Source: Verrucomicrobiota bacterium (lineage in GTDB: Bacteria > Chlamydiota > Chlamydiia > Chlamydiales > Rhabdochlamydiaceae). Taken from it: DNA of 64,000 nt. The DNA lies in NCBI GenBank assembly GCA_018239715.1, contig JAFEGW010000007.1:1-64000 (forward strand), written 5' to 3'. The translations under genes were made by a program, and so were the position numbers. The first letter of the stretch is position 1; every line of letters begins with the position of its first letter. Below are positions 47,300 through 55,780 of this stretch, in pieces. The notes under the pieces were generated by a model. It did no database searches, was not told the DNA's origin, and saw only the letters and a list, made by a program, of their open reading frames with translations.

Positions 47300-48660
47300 G
47301 CAAAACAAAAACAAAAATGTTTTGGTGCTGCCAAGAATGCGGCCATCGGCAACTTAAATGGAGCGGCAGCTGCTCTGCCTGCCAGAAATGGAACACCTTC
47401 GTTGAGGAGATTGAAACCAAGGCCGTCGAAAGGTATGCAGAGATTCAAGTTTCTGCGGCGCAGCCTGTCAGGCTCGATCAAGTGCAAAACCAAGAGACGA
47501 AACGTTTTCCCACGGGCCTGTCCCAATGTGATCGCCTCCTAGGAGGCGGACTTGTTATAGGATCGATCAGCCTTCTTGCCGGAGATCCGGGGATCGGCAA
47601 GTCGACCTTGATGCTTCATTTAGCGCATAATCTCGCTCAATTAGGGCTGAATGTACTCTATGTCTGCGGAGAAGAATCGGTAGAGCAAACGGCCTTGAGA
47701 GCTCGCCGCTTGAAAATTGTTTCTCCCCATCTTTTCTTTTTCAGCGAGACCAACTTCGAGCAAATCCAAACCCACATCGAACGGTTAAAACCCCAAGTCC
47801 TGATCATTGATTCGATACAAATCCTCTATAAAAGTGAAATTCCTTCAGCGCCCGGCTCTGTCACTCAAGTCCGTGAACTGGCCACCTCTTTTATGCATCT
47901 GGCTAAAAAACTGGGTATTTGCACTTTCTTGATTGGTCATGTCACTAAATCAGGAGAGATTGCCGGTCCACGCGTGCTAGAACATCTTGTCGATACTGTT
48001 CTTGAATTCGAAGGAGACCGGCAGCATGGATATCGCATTTTAAGAGCTGTAAAAAACCGCTTTGGGCCCACTGATGACATTGTGCTTTTCAATATGCAAA
48101 GCGAAGGGCTCAAAGAAGTTGAAAATCCGTCCGCTGCTTTTCTCGACGAGCGAGTCCGTGAATCGGTCGGTTCTGTCATAGTGCCTACTGTGGAAGGAAG
48201 CCGCCCTTTACTCATTGAAATTCAAGCCCTCGTTTCCTCCACAGCTTTTCCAACTCCTGCACGCCGTTCGACCGGCATTGATCCTAATCGGCTGGCACTT
48301 CTTTTAGCAGTCTTGGAGAAAAGAATGGGCTACACGCTTTATCGGAATGATGTGTATGTGGCCGTCGCAGGAGGTTTGAAAATTGTAGAACCGGCCATCG
48401 ACTTGGGCGTTCTCATGGCGATTGCATCTTCTTTTTCGAACCGCTCGATCGATGCAGATACCGTCGTCATGGGAGAAGTGGGACTGGGTGGAGAAATCCG
48501 CAGTGTCCCCCGTGTCGAGCTCCGGATCAAAGAAGCCCTAAACATGGGCTTTACACGATGTGTACTTCCTAAACGGAATCTCAAAGGCCTCTCCATCCAA
48601 GGGATTTCCCTCATCGGTGTTGAACGGGTTGAAGATGCCATCCATGATCTCCTCTCTTGA
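47296..48660 (+). CDS. radA: DNA repair protein RadA (Sms)
   Basis: A 454-residue protein. The N-terminal four-cysteine zinc finger (CCQECGHRQLKWSGSCSAC) precedes a RecA-like core with Walker A AGDPGIGKST near 95, the RadA-specific KNRFGPTD and a C-terminal Lon-protease-like domain with a degenerate active site. It drives branch migration in recombination. ATGA overlap couples it to rnc, and its end overlaps the hemC start by about 26 bases. The order rnc-radA-hemC matches my memory of Chlamydia. Confidence 0.96.
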   Translation: MSKTKTKMFWCCQECGHRQLKWSGSCSACQKWNTFVEEIETKAVERYAEIQVSAAQPVRLDQVQNQETKRFPTGLSQCDRLLGGGLVIGSISLLAGDPGIGKSTLMLHLAHNLAQLGLNVLYVCGEESVEQTALRARRLKIVSPHLFFFSETNFEQIQTHIERLKPQVLIIDSIQILYKSEIPSAPGSVTQVRELATSFMHLAKKLGICTFLIGHVTKSGEIAGPRVLEHLVDTVLEFEGDRQHGYRILRAVKNRFGPTDDIVLFNMQSEGLKEVENPSAAFLDERVRESVGSVIVPTVEGSRPLLIEIQALVSSTAFPTPARRSTGIDPNRLALLLAVLEKRMGYTLYRNDVYVAVAGGLKIVEPAIDLGVLMAIASSFSNRSIDADTVVMGEVGLGGEIRSVPRVELRIKEALNMGFTRCVLPKRNLKGLSIQGISLIGVERVEDAIHDLLS

Positions 48661-49288
48661 AGTTGGCGCGCGCGGATCTAAACTCGCTCAGGCTCAAGTC
48701 TGGGAAGTTCATCGTGAACTCCTCCAATACCACCCTCACATCGAGTTTAAACCGCTCTGGATCACCACTACCGGCGACGAGGATAAAAAAACTTCTCTCC
48801 GCGATCTTGACAAAACAGATTTTTTCACCCGAGAAATCGATCAAATGCAGCTCCAAGGCCGTTTCCGTATTTCCATCCACTCAGCAAAAGATCTTCCCGA
48901 TCCTTTAGCTCCGGGATTGAAAATTGTAGCACTGACAAAAGGCGTCGACCCTTCCGATGTTCTAGTCTACAATGAGCTTCCTGAAAATGCCGTGATTGGA
49001 ACTTCTTCTTATCGCCGTGAGCAAAATTTGCTTCAGTGGAGAGCTGATCTTCGCTGCGTTGATATTCGAGGAACCATACAAGAAAGGCTGGCACTTCTCG
49101 ATACAGGACAAATCGATGGCGTCGTGATGGCAGAAGCAGCCCTCATTCGTCTAGGGCTTACGCATCGGAAACGACTTGTTCTCGAAGGGGAAACGACCCC
49201 TTTGCAGGGCAAACTTGCCGTGATAGCTTTAAACTCTGATCATGAAATAGCAGAACTCTTTAGATGTCTTCATCATCCTTTAGATTAA
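48635..49288 (+). CDS. hemC: Porphobilinogen deaminase lacking domain 3
   Basis: A 217-residue protein, while most HemC have about 310. Domain 1 starts VGARGSKLAQAQ, with the substrate arginine, and holds HSAKDLPDPL with the catalytic Asp. Domain 2 has GTSSYRREQNLLQWR and DIRGTIQERLALLDTG with conserved arginines. The protein stops after LFRCLHHPLD, precisely where the third domain would begin, so the loop Cys (242 in E. coli) that carries the dipyrromethane cofactor is absent. Chlamydial HemC are also short as I recall. The start is at 48635 (or 48644), inside the end of radA. Confidence 0.9.
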   Translation: MPSMISSLEVGARGSKLAQAQVWEVHRELLQYHPHIEFKPLWITTTGDEDKKTSLRDLDKTDFFTREIDQMQLQGRFRISIHSAKDLPDPLAPGLKIVALTKGVDPSDVLVYNELPENAVIGTSSYRREQNLLQWRADLRCVDIRGTIQERLALLDTGQIDGVVMAEAALIRLGLTHRKRLVLEGETTPLQGKLAVIALNSDHEIAELFRCLHHPLD

Positions 49289-49337
49289 TTCAAATCATGT
49301 GATAAATTTTATTTTTTTAAAACTTGAGGAGAAATCC

Positions 49338-49733
49338 ATGACACAAGCACAAGATCCTATCAGCCGAGTCCTAAACGCATTCATGGAGCAGCATGCTCCT
49401 CGCTATGCATGTTCGATTCCCTTTGCGACACAAATAGTTTTTAAAGTTGCCAGGCAAAAGCTTTATGAAAAAATGAGAGACCATCCTCTCCCCAATTTTA
49501 TTAAAAATTCCTTGGATTTAAGGCATAAAATCATCCTAGGTTTTCAAGGTTTACAAGCGATAGAGACAGTTATCTTTTTGAAGCTTTCCCTTTCGAATCG
49601 ATGGTTCTTGCTGCCTGCCTGTTATACTTTAGGCCATTTTGTTTGGACGGCCTATAGTTACAGCAGAGAGCGCCAAATCGCGCCCAATCAATATCAGACG
49701 ATGGATGGACTACTCAATTACAACGATGTCTAA
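49338..49733 (+). CDS. Small unknown protein with paired hydrophobic helices
   Basis: A 131-residue protein between hemC and hemD in the same operon. Two hydrophobic stretches at about 72-86 and 90-108 are separated by a short SLSNR loop. The start is set by a strong AGGAGA ribosome site; a longer frame reaching to 49299 is unlikely. It overlaps hemD by 8 bases. No family was recognised; its position suggests a link with heme synthesis or simply insertion into the operon. Confidence 0.7.
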   Translation: MTQAQDPISRVLNAFMEQHAPRYACSIPFATQIVFKVARQKLYEKMRDHPLPNFIKNSLDLRHKIILGFQGLQAIETVIFLKLSLSNRWFLLPACYTLGHFVWTAYSYSRERQIAPNQYQTMDGLLNYNDV

Positions 49734-50361
49734 AGCGGGCAGAAAACAAGTCCTTTATCTTGGAACAGATCCGGAGAATTATCGCCACATCGCAGGGCTT
49801 GTGCATTGCCCGCTTATCCAAACGGTACCGTTGGAAATCCCGCAGCATCTCTGGGATGATTTCCCTGACTATAGCCACATCTTATTCACGAGCAAAAATG
49901 CCGTCGCTATCTTTTTACAGGCATTGAAAGAGAAATCCTACACGCTGGAAAGTAAGCAACTGGTGGCCATTGGAAAAAGCACGGCAGCCAAACTGGAGCA
50001 AGAAGGATATACGCCGCACCTGATCGCCTCTCAAGAATCGCAGGAAGGGGTCATCGAGCTTTTGCGCCTGCAAGATTTAAGAGATGCCTATATTTTTTAT
50101 CCGCGCTCATCATTGGCGCGTAAGAAACTAGAAGAGTATCTGATGGAGAGGGGAATCCGCCACCAAATCTGCGACCTCTATGAAACGATCTTTCAAAAAC
50201 CTGAGGTCCTTCCTGATCTCAACCATTTCAGAGAGATTATTTTTACGAGCCCTTCTACGGTGAGGTCTTTTCTTGCTGCCTTCGGTTCTATACCTCAAGA
50301 AAAGAAACTCACTTGTATCGGCGCGATTACTGAAGCAGAGCTTAAAAAAGTTCAAGGCTAG
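49726..50361 (+). CDS. hemD: Uroporphyrinogen III synthase
   Basis: A 211-residue protein of the low-similarity HemD family. The typical two-domain Rossmann-like layout is visible: ILFTSKNAVAIFLQAL in the first half and IIFTSPSTVRSFLAAFG in the second, with a VAIGKSTAAKLEQEGY phrase between. It closes hydroxymethylbilane to the asymmetric ring. The start is at ATG 49726, 8 bases inside the gene before; a 29-codon upstream extension is unlikely. It closes the rnc-radA-hemC-x-hemD gene run. Confidence 0.88.
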   Translation: MSKAGRKQVLYLGTDPENYRHIAGLVHCPLIQTVPLEIPQHLWDDFPDYSHILFTSKNAVAIFLQALKEKSYTLESKQLVAIGKSTAAKLEQEGYTPHLIASQESQEGVIELLRLQDLRDAYIFYPRSSLARKKLEEYLMERGIRHQICDLYETIFQKPEVLPDLNHFREIIFTSPSTVRSFLAAFGSIPQEKKLTCIGAITEAELKKVQG

Positions 50362-50440
50362 ACTCTTGTAATAGGACTCACTGAATGGATTGAAGGTTAA
50401 ATTTGCCCTTTGTATGATGGATTGAAAATAGGAGCCGTTT

Positions 50441-51046
50441 ATGTCCAAATATGAATTACCCCAACTGCCTTACGATTTTAGTGCCTTAGAACCCGTCATT
50501 TCCGGGCAGATCATGGAGCTGCACTATACCAAACATCATCAAGGCTATGTCAATAACCTCAATACAGCCCTCGAAAAATACCAAGAGGCCGAAAGCAAAA
50601 AAGATATTTCCGCGATGATTGCCCTGCAATCAGCTATTAAATTCAATGGCGGTGGTCATGTGAACCACTCGATTTTCTGGACCAACCTGGCTCCTGTTGG
50701 GAAAGGGGGAGGAGAGCCGCCTAAAGGGGAACTAGCCCAAGCTATCAAAGAAAATTTTGGATCCTTAGAGAATTTGATGGAAAAATTCAGCGGAATGACC
50801 GTGGCCGTCCAAGGATCCGGCTGGGGCTGGCTGGGATATGATAAATTAAAATCAGAACTTGTCATTACAACTTGTGCTAATCAAGACCCCTTAAGCACAC
50901 AAGGATACGTTCCTCTCCTCGGAATTGATGTCTGGGAGCATGCCTACTATCTACAATACAAGAATGTCCGTGGCGATTATGTAAAAAATATTTGGAAAAT
51001 AATTAATTGGCATAATGTGGAAGAAAGATTTTTAAAAGCGAAGTAA
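50441..51046 (+). CDS. sod: Superoxide dismutase, iron/manganese type
   Basis: A 201-residue enzyme. Metal ligands lie in [19 protein letters not shown] and the DVWEHAYY motif (Asp and His). The [11 protein letters not shown] block is also conserved. The Gly-Gln positions are closer to the manganese form, but metal use should not be fixed from this. It dismutates superoxide in the cytoplasm. It sits between hemD and accD, matching the chlamydial order sod-accD-dut. A palindromic element follows immediately. Confidence 0.96.
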   Translation: MSKYELPQLPYDFSALEPVISGQIMELHYTKHHQGYVNNLNTALEKYQEAESKKDISAMIALQSAIKFNGGGHVNHSIFWTNLAPVGKGGGEPPKGELAQAIKENFGSLENLMEKFSGMTVAVQGSGWGWLGYDKLKSELVITTCANQDPLSTQGYVPLLGIDVWEHAYYLQYKNVRGDYVKNIWKIINWHNVEERFLKAK

Positions 51047-51210
51047 GAACCTATCCTGAAATTCTTATCTTTAATCTTTGGACCTATTTTGATGCCTTTT
51101 TGCCCTTCTGCCCTCATAAATATTTTTTAATGTTTATTTCGGTCATTCAGGTCAAAAAAGCACTCAAAAAGGTCTCAAATCTCAATATTAAGAATTTCAA
51201 GATAGGTTCT
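51046..51210. mobile_element. MITE-like palindromic element with 21-bp terminal inverted repeats
   Basis: The ends gaacctatcctgaaattctt and the reverse complement of aagaatttcaagataggttc (51047-51067 with 51189-51209) match at 20 of 21 positions. A second, inner imperfect inverted pair (acctattttgatgcctttttg with caaaaaagcactcaaaaaggt) makes the entire 165-bp stretch fold on itself. It carries no gene. It fills almost the whole sod-accD gap. A flanking target duplication is not clear. Confidence 0.65.
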
Positions 51211-51267
51211 ACCTGGAATTTTAAGGCTTTGTCGGGTATAATAAATACAATTTTACATTAGGACGGT

Positions 51268-52230
51268 ATGGGACTTTTTAAGTTTGGCAGCAAGCCTAAG
51301 ATCAAGATTCAAACGTCAAAAAAAGATGGCTATAGCGGCTGGGTCAAATGCACTCACTGCAATGAGCTCGTCCATGCGAATGAACTGCAAGAAAATAAGC
51401 ACTGCTGTCCCAAGTGCGATTACCATTACCGTCTGACAGGTCTTCAGAGGATCCAACTTCTCGTCGATAAAGATTCTTTTAGCGAGATGTTCACCCAGTT
51501 TAAATCAACCGATGCCTTAAGCTTTGTGGATACCGATTCCTATGCCGATCGTTTAACCAAAGCTAAAAAATCGACAGGGCGTGACGAAGCAGCGATTGTA
51601 GGAACCTGTGAAATCAACCAGATTCCTATCGCGCTTTGCGTTCTCGATTTTAGCTTTATGGCCGGTTCGATGGGTTCTGTAGTTGGAGAGAGGCTGACAT
51701 CGATGATCGAGTATGCGATCGAGCATTCTCTTCCCGTGGTCATTGTCTCTGCTTCCGGAGGCGCCCGCATGCAAGAATCAGTCCTTTCTCTCATGCAGAT
51801 GGCTAAAACTTCTGCCGCTTTAGCGAAACTAAGTGAAAAAGGGCTTCCTTATATTTCCGTGCTGACAAATCCCACTACCGGCGGAGTGACAGCTTCCTTT
51901 GCATCTCTAGGTGATATTATTATTGCAGAGCCTGATGCTTTGATTGGGTTTGCAGGACCTCGTGTTGTCGAGCAGACCATGGGGCAAAAACTGCCGCCCA
52001 AAGCTCAAAAATCGGAATTCCTTGTCGAGAAAGGCATGGTCGACTGCATCGTCAATCGCCATGAATTAAAAGATAAGCTCGGCTCTCTTTTAAGCTTCAT
52101 GATCGATAATAAGAGAAGCTATACTAACCCGCGCGCACTCGATGCAAAATCGCTCGGCAAGCTTCCTCATAAGTTGAAAGAACTCTTGGCTCTTTCAGAA
52201 CAAGAGCTCATTGCCGAAACCATTCCCTAA
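51268..52230 (+). CDS. accD: Acetyl-CoA carboxylase carboxyltransferase beta subunit
   Basis: A 320-residue protein. The N-terminal zinc ribbon has cysteines at 28, 31, 47 and 50 (CTHC, CPKC). The crotonase-like core follows with DFSFMAGSMGSVVGERL, the oxyanion loop SASGGARMQE, NPTTGGVTASFAS, and IGFAGPRVVEQT. With AccA it transfers carboxyl to acetyl-CoA to give malonyl-CoA for fatty acid synthesis. AccA is not in the window. The ribosome site is weak (AGGACGG). Confidence 0.97.
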   Translation: MGLFKFGSKPKIKIQTSKKDGYSGWVKCTHCNELVHANELQENKHCCPKCDYHYRLTGLQRIQLLVDKDSFSEMFTQFKSTDALSFVDTDSYADRLTKAKKSTGRDEAAIVGTCEINQIPIALCVLDFSFMAGSMGSVVGERLTSMIEYAIEHSLPVVIVSASGGARMQESVLSLMQMAKTSAALAKLSEKGLPYISVLTNPTTGGVTASFASLGDIIIAEPDALIGFAGPRVVEQTMGQKLPPKAQKSEFLVEKGMVDCIVNRHELKDKLGSLLSFMIDNKRSYTNPRALDAKSLGKLPHKLKELLALSEQELIAETIP

Positions 52231-52271
52231 TTTTTAGTCTATCTGTTATAACTCCTTCAAAAGGATAGGTT

Positions 52272-52724
52272 ATGTCCCCAGATAGAAATATTCCTGTATC
52301 CACGATTATTGCGGAAGGCGCTCATCTTCCTGTTTACGCCTCTGAGCAAGCTGCAGGCGCTGATGTACGCGCTCATCTCCAGCAGGATCTTATTTTGCAG
52401 CCCGGTCAAAGTGCCTTGATTCCCACCGGACTCAAGTTTGCTATTCCTGAAGGTTTTGAAATCCAAGTCCGCCCTCGTAGTGGGCTGGCCTTCAAAAACG
52501 GAATCACCGTTTTAAATTCTCCCGGCACGATCGACTCCGATTATCGTGGAGAACTCGGAGTAATCTTGATCAATCATAGTCAACAGCCTTTTACCGTCAC
52601 GCCGGGAATGCGGATTGCCCAGATTGTGCTGGCGCCTGTTTATCGCGCTGAGTTTGTCTCTGAGGAAACTTTAGCCGCGACTTCTCGAGGGGAAGGTGGA
52701 TTTGGCCATACGGGTGTAAATTAG
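52272..52724 (+). CDS. dut: dUTP diphosphatase
   Basis: A 150-residue trimeric dUTPase with all five motifs in order: [38 protein letters not shown] and [10 protein letters not shown]. The catalytic Asp lies in motif 3 and the glycine-rich C-terminal tail closes on the substrate. It removes dUTP and supplies dUMP. It is 41 bases after accD with ribosome site AAGGATAGG. Confidence 0.97.
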   Translation: MSPDRNIPVSTIIAEGAHLPVYASEQAAGADVRAHLQQDLILQPGQSALIPTGLKFAIPEGFEIQVRPRSGLAFKNGITVLNSPGTIDSDYRGELGVILINHSQQPFTVTPGMRIAQIVLAPVYRAEFVSEETLAATSRGEGGFGHTGVN

Positions 52725-52745
52725 GCTGCTGTAAGCATTCTCTTT

Positions 52746-53165
52746 TTAGCGGGGATCGGTGATCACAAGATCTACGACAATCTCTAAATTAATGCCGGGA
52801 ATTGCTTTAATTTCTATCCATCGTCCGCCTTTCGCCGAGGAATGAGGATTGATCGACTTAATAAACTGATCTTGTAAAGGTGTTGGAAAAGTTGAAATGA
52901 GACAATGTTGACAGCCAAGAGAAAAGGCTGCCTCCTGAGGAGGTGAATGGCCTGCGCGGGTTGCTGCCAATCTGCGAGTTTTATCCGTCGAGCTCGTCAT
53001 CTCCACGCTGATGTGATCTTCTCTAAGTTGGGATAAAAGTTGCCCATTTGTTAGAACGGAAAATCTAGCCTCGAGTGTGTCTGAACTTGTTCTTATGAAC
53101 TGCACCTGTCTGTTATCTGGACCGGTTTCAGATCCATAACGATAAGTCACTGTTGTGATAACCAT
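52746..53165 (-). CDS. Small unknown protein
   Basis: A 139-residue soluble protein, beta-rich in its first 50 residues (TYRYGSETGPDNRQVQFIRT) and ending with INLEIVVDLVITD. Three cysteines are present. No signal or membrane segment. Sequence composition is that of a coding region, but no family was recognised. It is convergent with dut and divergent from the GT17 gene, and probably belongs to lineage-specific insertion in the conserved block. Confidence 0.6.
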   Translation of the reverse strand: MVITTVTYRYGSETGPDNRQVQFIRTSSDTLEARFSVLTNGQLLSQLREDHISVEMTSSTDKTRRLAATRAGHSPPQEAAFSLGCQHCLISTFPTPLQDQFIKSINPHSSAKGGRWIEIKAIPGINLEIVVDLVITDPR

Positions 53166-53301
53166 TTGAATCTATCTCTGATTGAAGAAATTATCTAATA
53201 TTATATTGTTAAGATGATATTAAGAAAACAAGAATCTAAAAGTCGGCGTCAAAAGAAATTTTGACTGTTGAAATAAGCCCTCCGGGGCATATATTCGAGA
53301 A

Positions 53302-54180
53302 GTGAAAGCTTTAAAAGTCGCCATTTTTTTCATTTTTGCTGCAGCCGGTTGCTTTTTCTTCTGGCCCAAGACTGTCCATCAGCCAAAAATCTACGACTGT
53401 TTTTTATTTTACAATGAGCTTGAGCTTCTGGAGATTCGGCTCAGTGAGATGTATGACCATGTCGATAAATTTGTTTTAGTTGAAGCTAGCGAGACGTTTA
53501 GGGGAAAGCCTAAGCCTTTTTACTTTGCAGAGAACAAGCATCTTTTTGAAAAGTTTGCCGATAAAATCATCCATGTGCAGCTGAAGGAGCCGTTTAAAAC
53601 CGACGACCCCTGGATGCGAGAGAAATATCAAAGATCCCAAGCCGTAAGAGGGCTGAAGGACGGCCATCCGGAGGATATCGCCATTATTTCTGATGTAGAT
53701 GAAATTATCAGGGGTAGCCGCATGGCCGAAATTGCGCAGCTGATTTCTTCCCAAAAAGCCGAGGTCGTGGTCTGCAAGCAGGCCATGTATAAGGGGTATT
53801 TAAACAGGGCGTTGACGGAAGGATGGCCCGGACCCGTCTGTACAACCTTAAAAAAAATGAAGAAGCTGACTCCCGCTTTTATCCGAAGGTTGCGGAATCA
53901 AAATCCTAAAAAACTCCGGAAAGCCCAAATCACTAAAATCGCAGTCATTCCCAATGCAGGGTGGCATTTTACTTCGATGGGAGGGATCGACCGTACGGTT
54001 TTGAAACTGGAGTCGTTTTCTCATGCCGAGTACGATACTCCCGAGTATAAAAACAAGCAGCGGATTTTAGAAGAGATCCGTCAGTTTCCTCTCCGACCTA
54101 TCGATGCCACTTTTCCTCAGTTTGTTCAAGAAAACCAGAAGCGGTTAGAGCAGATGGGTTTCATTGATATGAAGCCTTAA
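53302..54180 (+). CDS. Glycosyltransferase family 17 (GnT-III-like) protein
   Basis: A 292-residue protein. An N-terminal hydrophobic helix (5-20) acts as signal anchor. The body matches GT17: IYDCFLFYNELELLEIRL, then FVLVEASETFRGKPKPFYF, and the acidic IISDVDEII near 132. GT17 includes the eukaryotic enzyme that adds the bisecting N-acetylglucosamine; bacterial members are of unknown acceptor. The start is GTG with only weak GAGAA upstream. It sits between dut and ptsN, a place where I recall no such gene in Chlamydia. Confidence 0.85.
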   Translation: MKALKVAIFFIFAAAGCFFFWPKTVHQPKIYDCFLFYNELELLEIRLSEMYDHVDKFVLVEASETFRGKPKPFYFAENKHLFEKFADKIIHVQLKEPFKTDDPWMREKYQRSQAVRGLKDGHPEDIAIISDVDEIIRGSRMAEIAQLISSQKAEVVVCKQAMYKGYLNRALTEGWPGPVCTTLKKMKKLTPAFIRRLRNQNPKKLRKAQITKIAVIPNAGWHFTSMGGIDRTVLKLESFSHAEYDTPEYKNKQRILEEIRQFPLRPIDATFPQFVQENQKRLEQMGFIDMKP

Positions 54181-54415
54181 AAATTTCTTTGGTGCTAAAA
54201 ATGGATAGGTTTGGATAGACTTGCATAAAGAAGGGTCTATTCAAAAATTACATGCTTAAGGCATATAGGATAGGAATGGATTCAAAACAGGTAATCCCAT
54301 GACTGCTGTCCAAGAAAGCTGGAACTTTAATGGTCGTAAAAGAGGGTTTAGAGGGATATTTGATCCTAAAAACCTTCTTCGATTCCTGCGGCAATTTTTC
54401 AAAAAGGACGGACCG

Positions 54416-54865
54416 ATGTCCCTCACTGAATATTTAGATGATAGGCTGGTAGTCTTTTTAGACGTTCAGGCGCAAGCAGACGCTATTGAAGCGCTGATTG
54501 AGGCGCTCGATGGAGCGCATAAACTCAAAGATAAAATGGCTTTTCATAAAGCTATTTTAGACCGGGAAAAGATTGTCTCTACCGGGATTGGGCTAGGTGT
54601 TGCGATTCCCCATGCCAAACTCAGCGGATACGATGAGTTTTTTATCGCCATCGGGATCCAAGGGGGACGTGGAATAGAATGGAATTCTCTGGATGGTTCA
54701 CAAGTGCATTTGATTTTTATGATCGGAGGGCCCGATAATAGGCAGACAGAGTATTTAAAAATTTTGTCTAGACTAACCATGGCGATTAAGAATCCAGAGC
54801 GTAGAAAAGCCCTCCTTAAGGCCACTTCGGCTAAACAAGTCATTGATTTATTTAAAGGATGCTAG
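54416..54865 (+). CDS. ptsN: PTS IIA-type (PtsN) protein 1
   Basis: A 149-residue EIIA-Ntr-type phosphocarrier. The active His is in GLGVAIPHAKLSGYDEFFIAI. The last helix follows as in the family. The start at 54416 is favoured by the family length and an AAGGACGG ribosome site; an upstream ATG at 54299 would add 39 basic, hydrophobic residues (FRGIFDPKNLLRFLRQFF) that are not typical. It is likely a regulator, not a sugar transporter, since no membrane component is nearby. The tandem with the next gene matches ptsN_1/ptsN_2 that I recall in Chlamydia. Confidence 0.9.
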   Translation: MSLTEYLDDRLVVFLDVQAQADAIEALIEALDGAHKLKDKMAFHKAILDREKIVSTGIGLGVAIPHAKLSGYDEFFIAIGIQGGRGIEWNSLDGSQVHLIFMIGGPDNRQTEYLKILSRLTMAIKNPERRKALLKATSAKQVIDLFKGC

Positions 54866-54872
54866 TGCTATG

Positions 54873-55020
54873 TAAACTTAATTTTTTGCTTTTCGGCTGG
54901 CGTGAAAGCTCCCGCGATTGAGATATCGACTAAGGGGGTAGTATTAGCTCAATACAACCCCTTAGTCGATATCTCAATCCCGGGGCTTTGACGTAGTCGA
55001 AACGCCAAAAATTAAGTTAA
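54873..55020. repeat. 148-bp imperfect palindrome between the two ptsN genes
   Basis: Core arms attgagatatcgactaaggg (54917-54937 with 54958-54978, 21 bp perfect) surround a 20-base loop that can itself pair (gtatt/aatac). Outer arms are imperfect: tggcgtgaaagctccc against the complement of ggggctttgacgtagtcga, and aacttaatttttt against its complement at 55008-55020. It fills the whole gap between the two genes and contains no frame. Confidence 0.7.
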
Positions 55021-55039
55021 CAGAGCACTGAGAGGGTGT

Positions 55040-55765
55040 ATGGATTTAAAAATTAAAGATGTCGCAGAATTATTGAATGTTTCCGAGACGACGATCCGCC
55101 GCTGGTTGAAAGATGGGAAAATTCCTGCCTATCAGTTGAATCATCAATACCGTTTTAGCCGGGGTGAAATCGAAGACTGGATGATGAAATGCAAACTCAA
55201 TTTAGGAAAAGATGGTTTTTCTCCTTTTGAAGAAAAACAGATTTATCCCGTCGTTGAAGAAGCTTCAGCTCAGCGAGGAGGAACCCAGCAATTCAGCCTC
55301 TATCGTGCGATGCATAAGGGCGGTGTTTTAGTGGATGTTCCCGCTAAAAATAAAACTCAACTGATTAAAGCTGTCATGCAAAAAGCAGCTCCTCGCTTAG
55401 GCCTGGATCCCGATCTCATGTCCGAGCTCTTATTAGATAGGGAAGAACTGATGTCTACGGCTCTTAACTCCGGCATTGCGGTCCCTCACCCTCGAGATAT
55501 TGTTCTAGAGCACCCGGGCTCCGATGCCATAATCACTGTCTTTCCGGAAAAACCTATCGACTACGATGCGATGGACGGCCAGCCTGTACATACGCTTTTT
55601 TTCCTGTTCTCCTCCTCGGATAAAACGCATTTGCATTTATTATCCAAACTGGCACACTTGACCAGTCAGTCTGCATCCCTCGACTTTCTTGCTTCAAAGC
55701 CAAGTTCAGAAATGCTCTTGGCTTACATTAAAGAGTGGGAAGCTAAGATTCGACACCAAACATAA
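55040..55765 (+). CDS. ptsN: PTS IIA-type (PtsN) protein 2 with DNA-binding helix-turn-helix
   Basis: A 241-residue protein. Residues 1-50 form an excisionase/MerR-like helix-turn-helix (VAELLNVSETTIRRWLKDGKIPAYQ, then YRFSRGEIEDW). Residues 90-238 are a PTS IIA domain with the active His in NSGIAVPHPRDIV near 145. Fusion suggests phosphorylation-dependent DNA binding. The ribosome site is GAGGG. The long palindrome directly upstream could be where it, or transcription termination, acts. Confidence 0.9.
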   Translation: MDLKIKDVAELLNVSETTIRRWLKDGKIPAYQLNHQYRFSRGEIEDWMMKCKLNLGKDGFSPFEEKQIYPVVEEASAQRGGTQQFSLYRAMHKGGVLVDVPAKNKTQLIKAVMQKAAPRLGLDPDLMSELLLDREELMSTALNSGIAVPHPRDIVLEHPGSDAIITVFPEKPIDYDAMDGQPVHTLFFLFSSSDKTHLHLLSKLAHLTSQSASLDFLASKPSSEMLLAYIKEWEAKIRHQT

Positions 55766-55780
55766 ACATGTAGAAAAACA

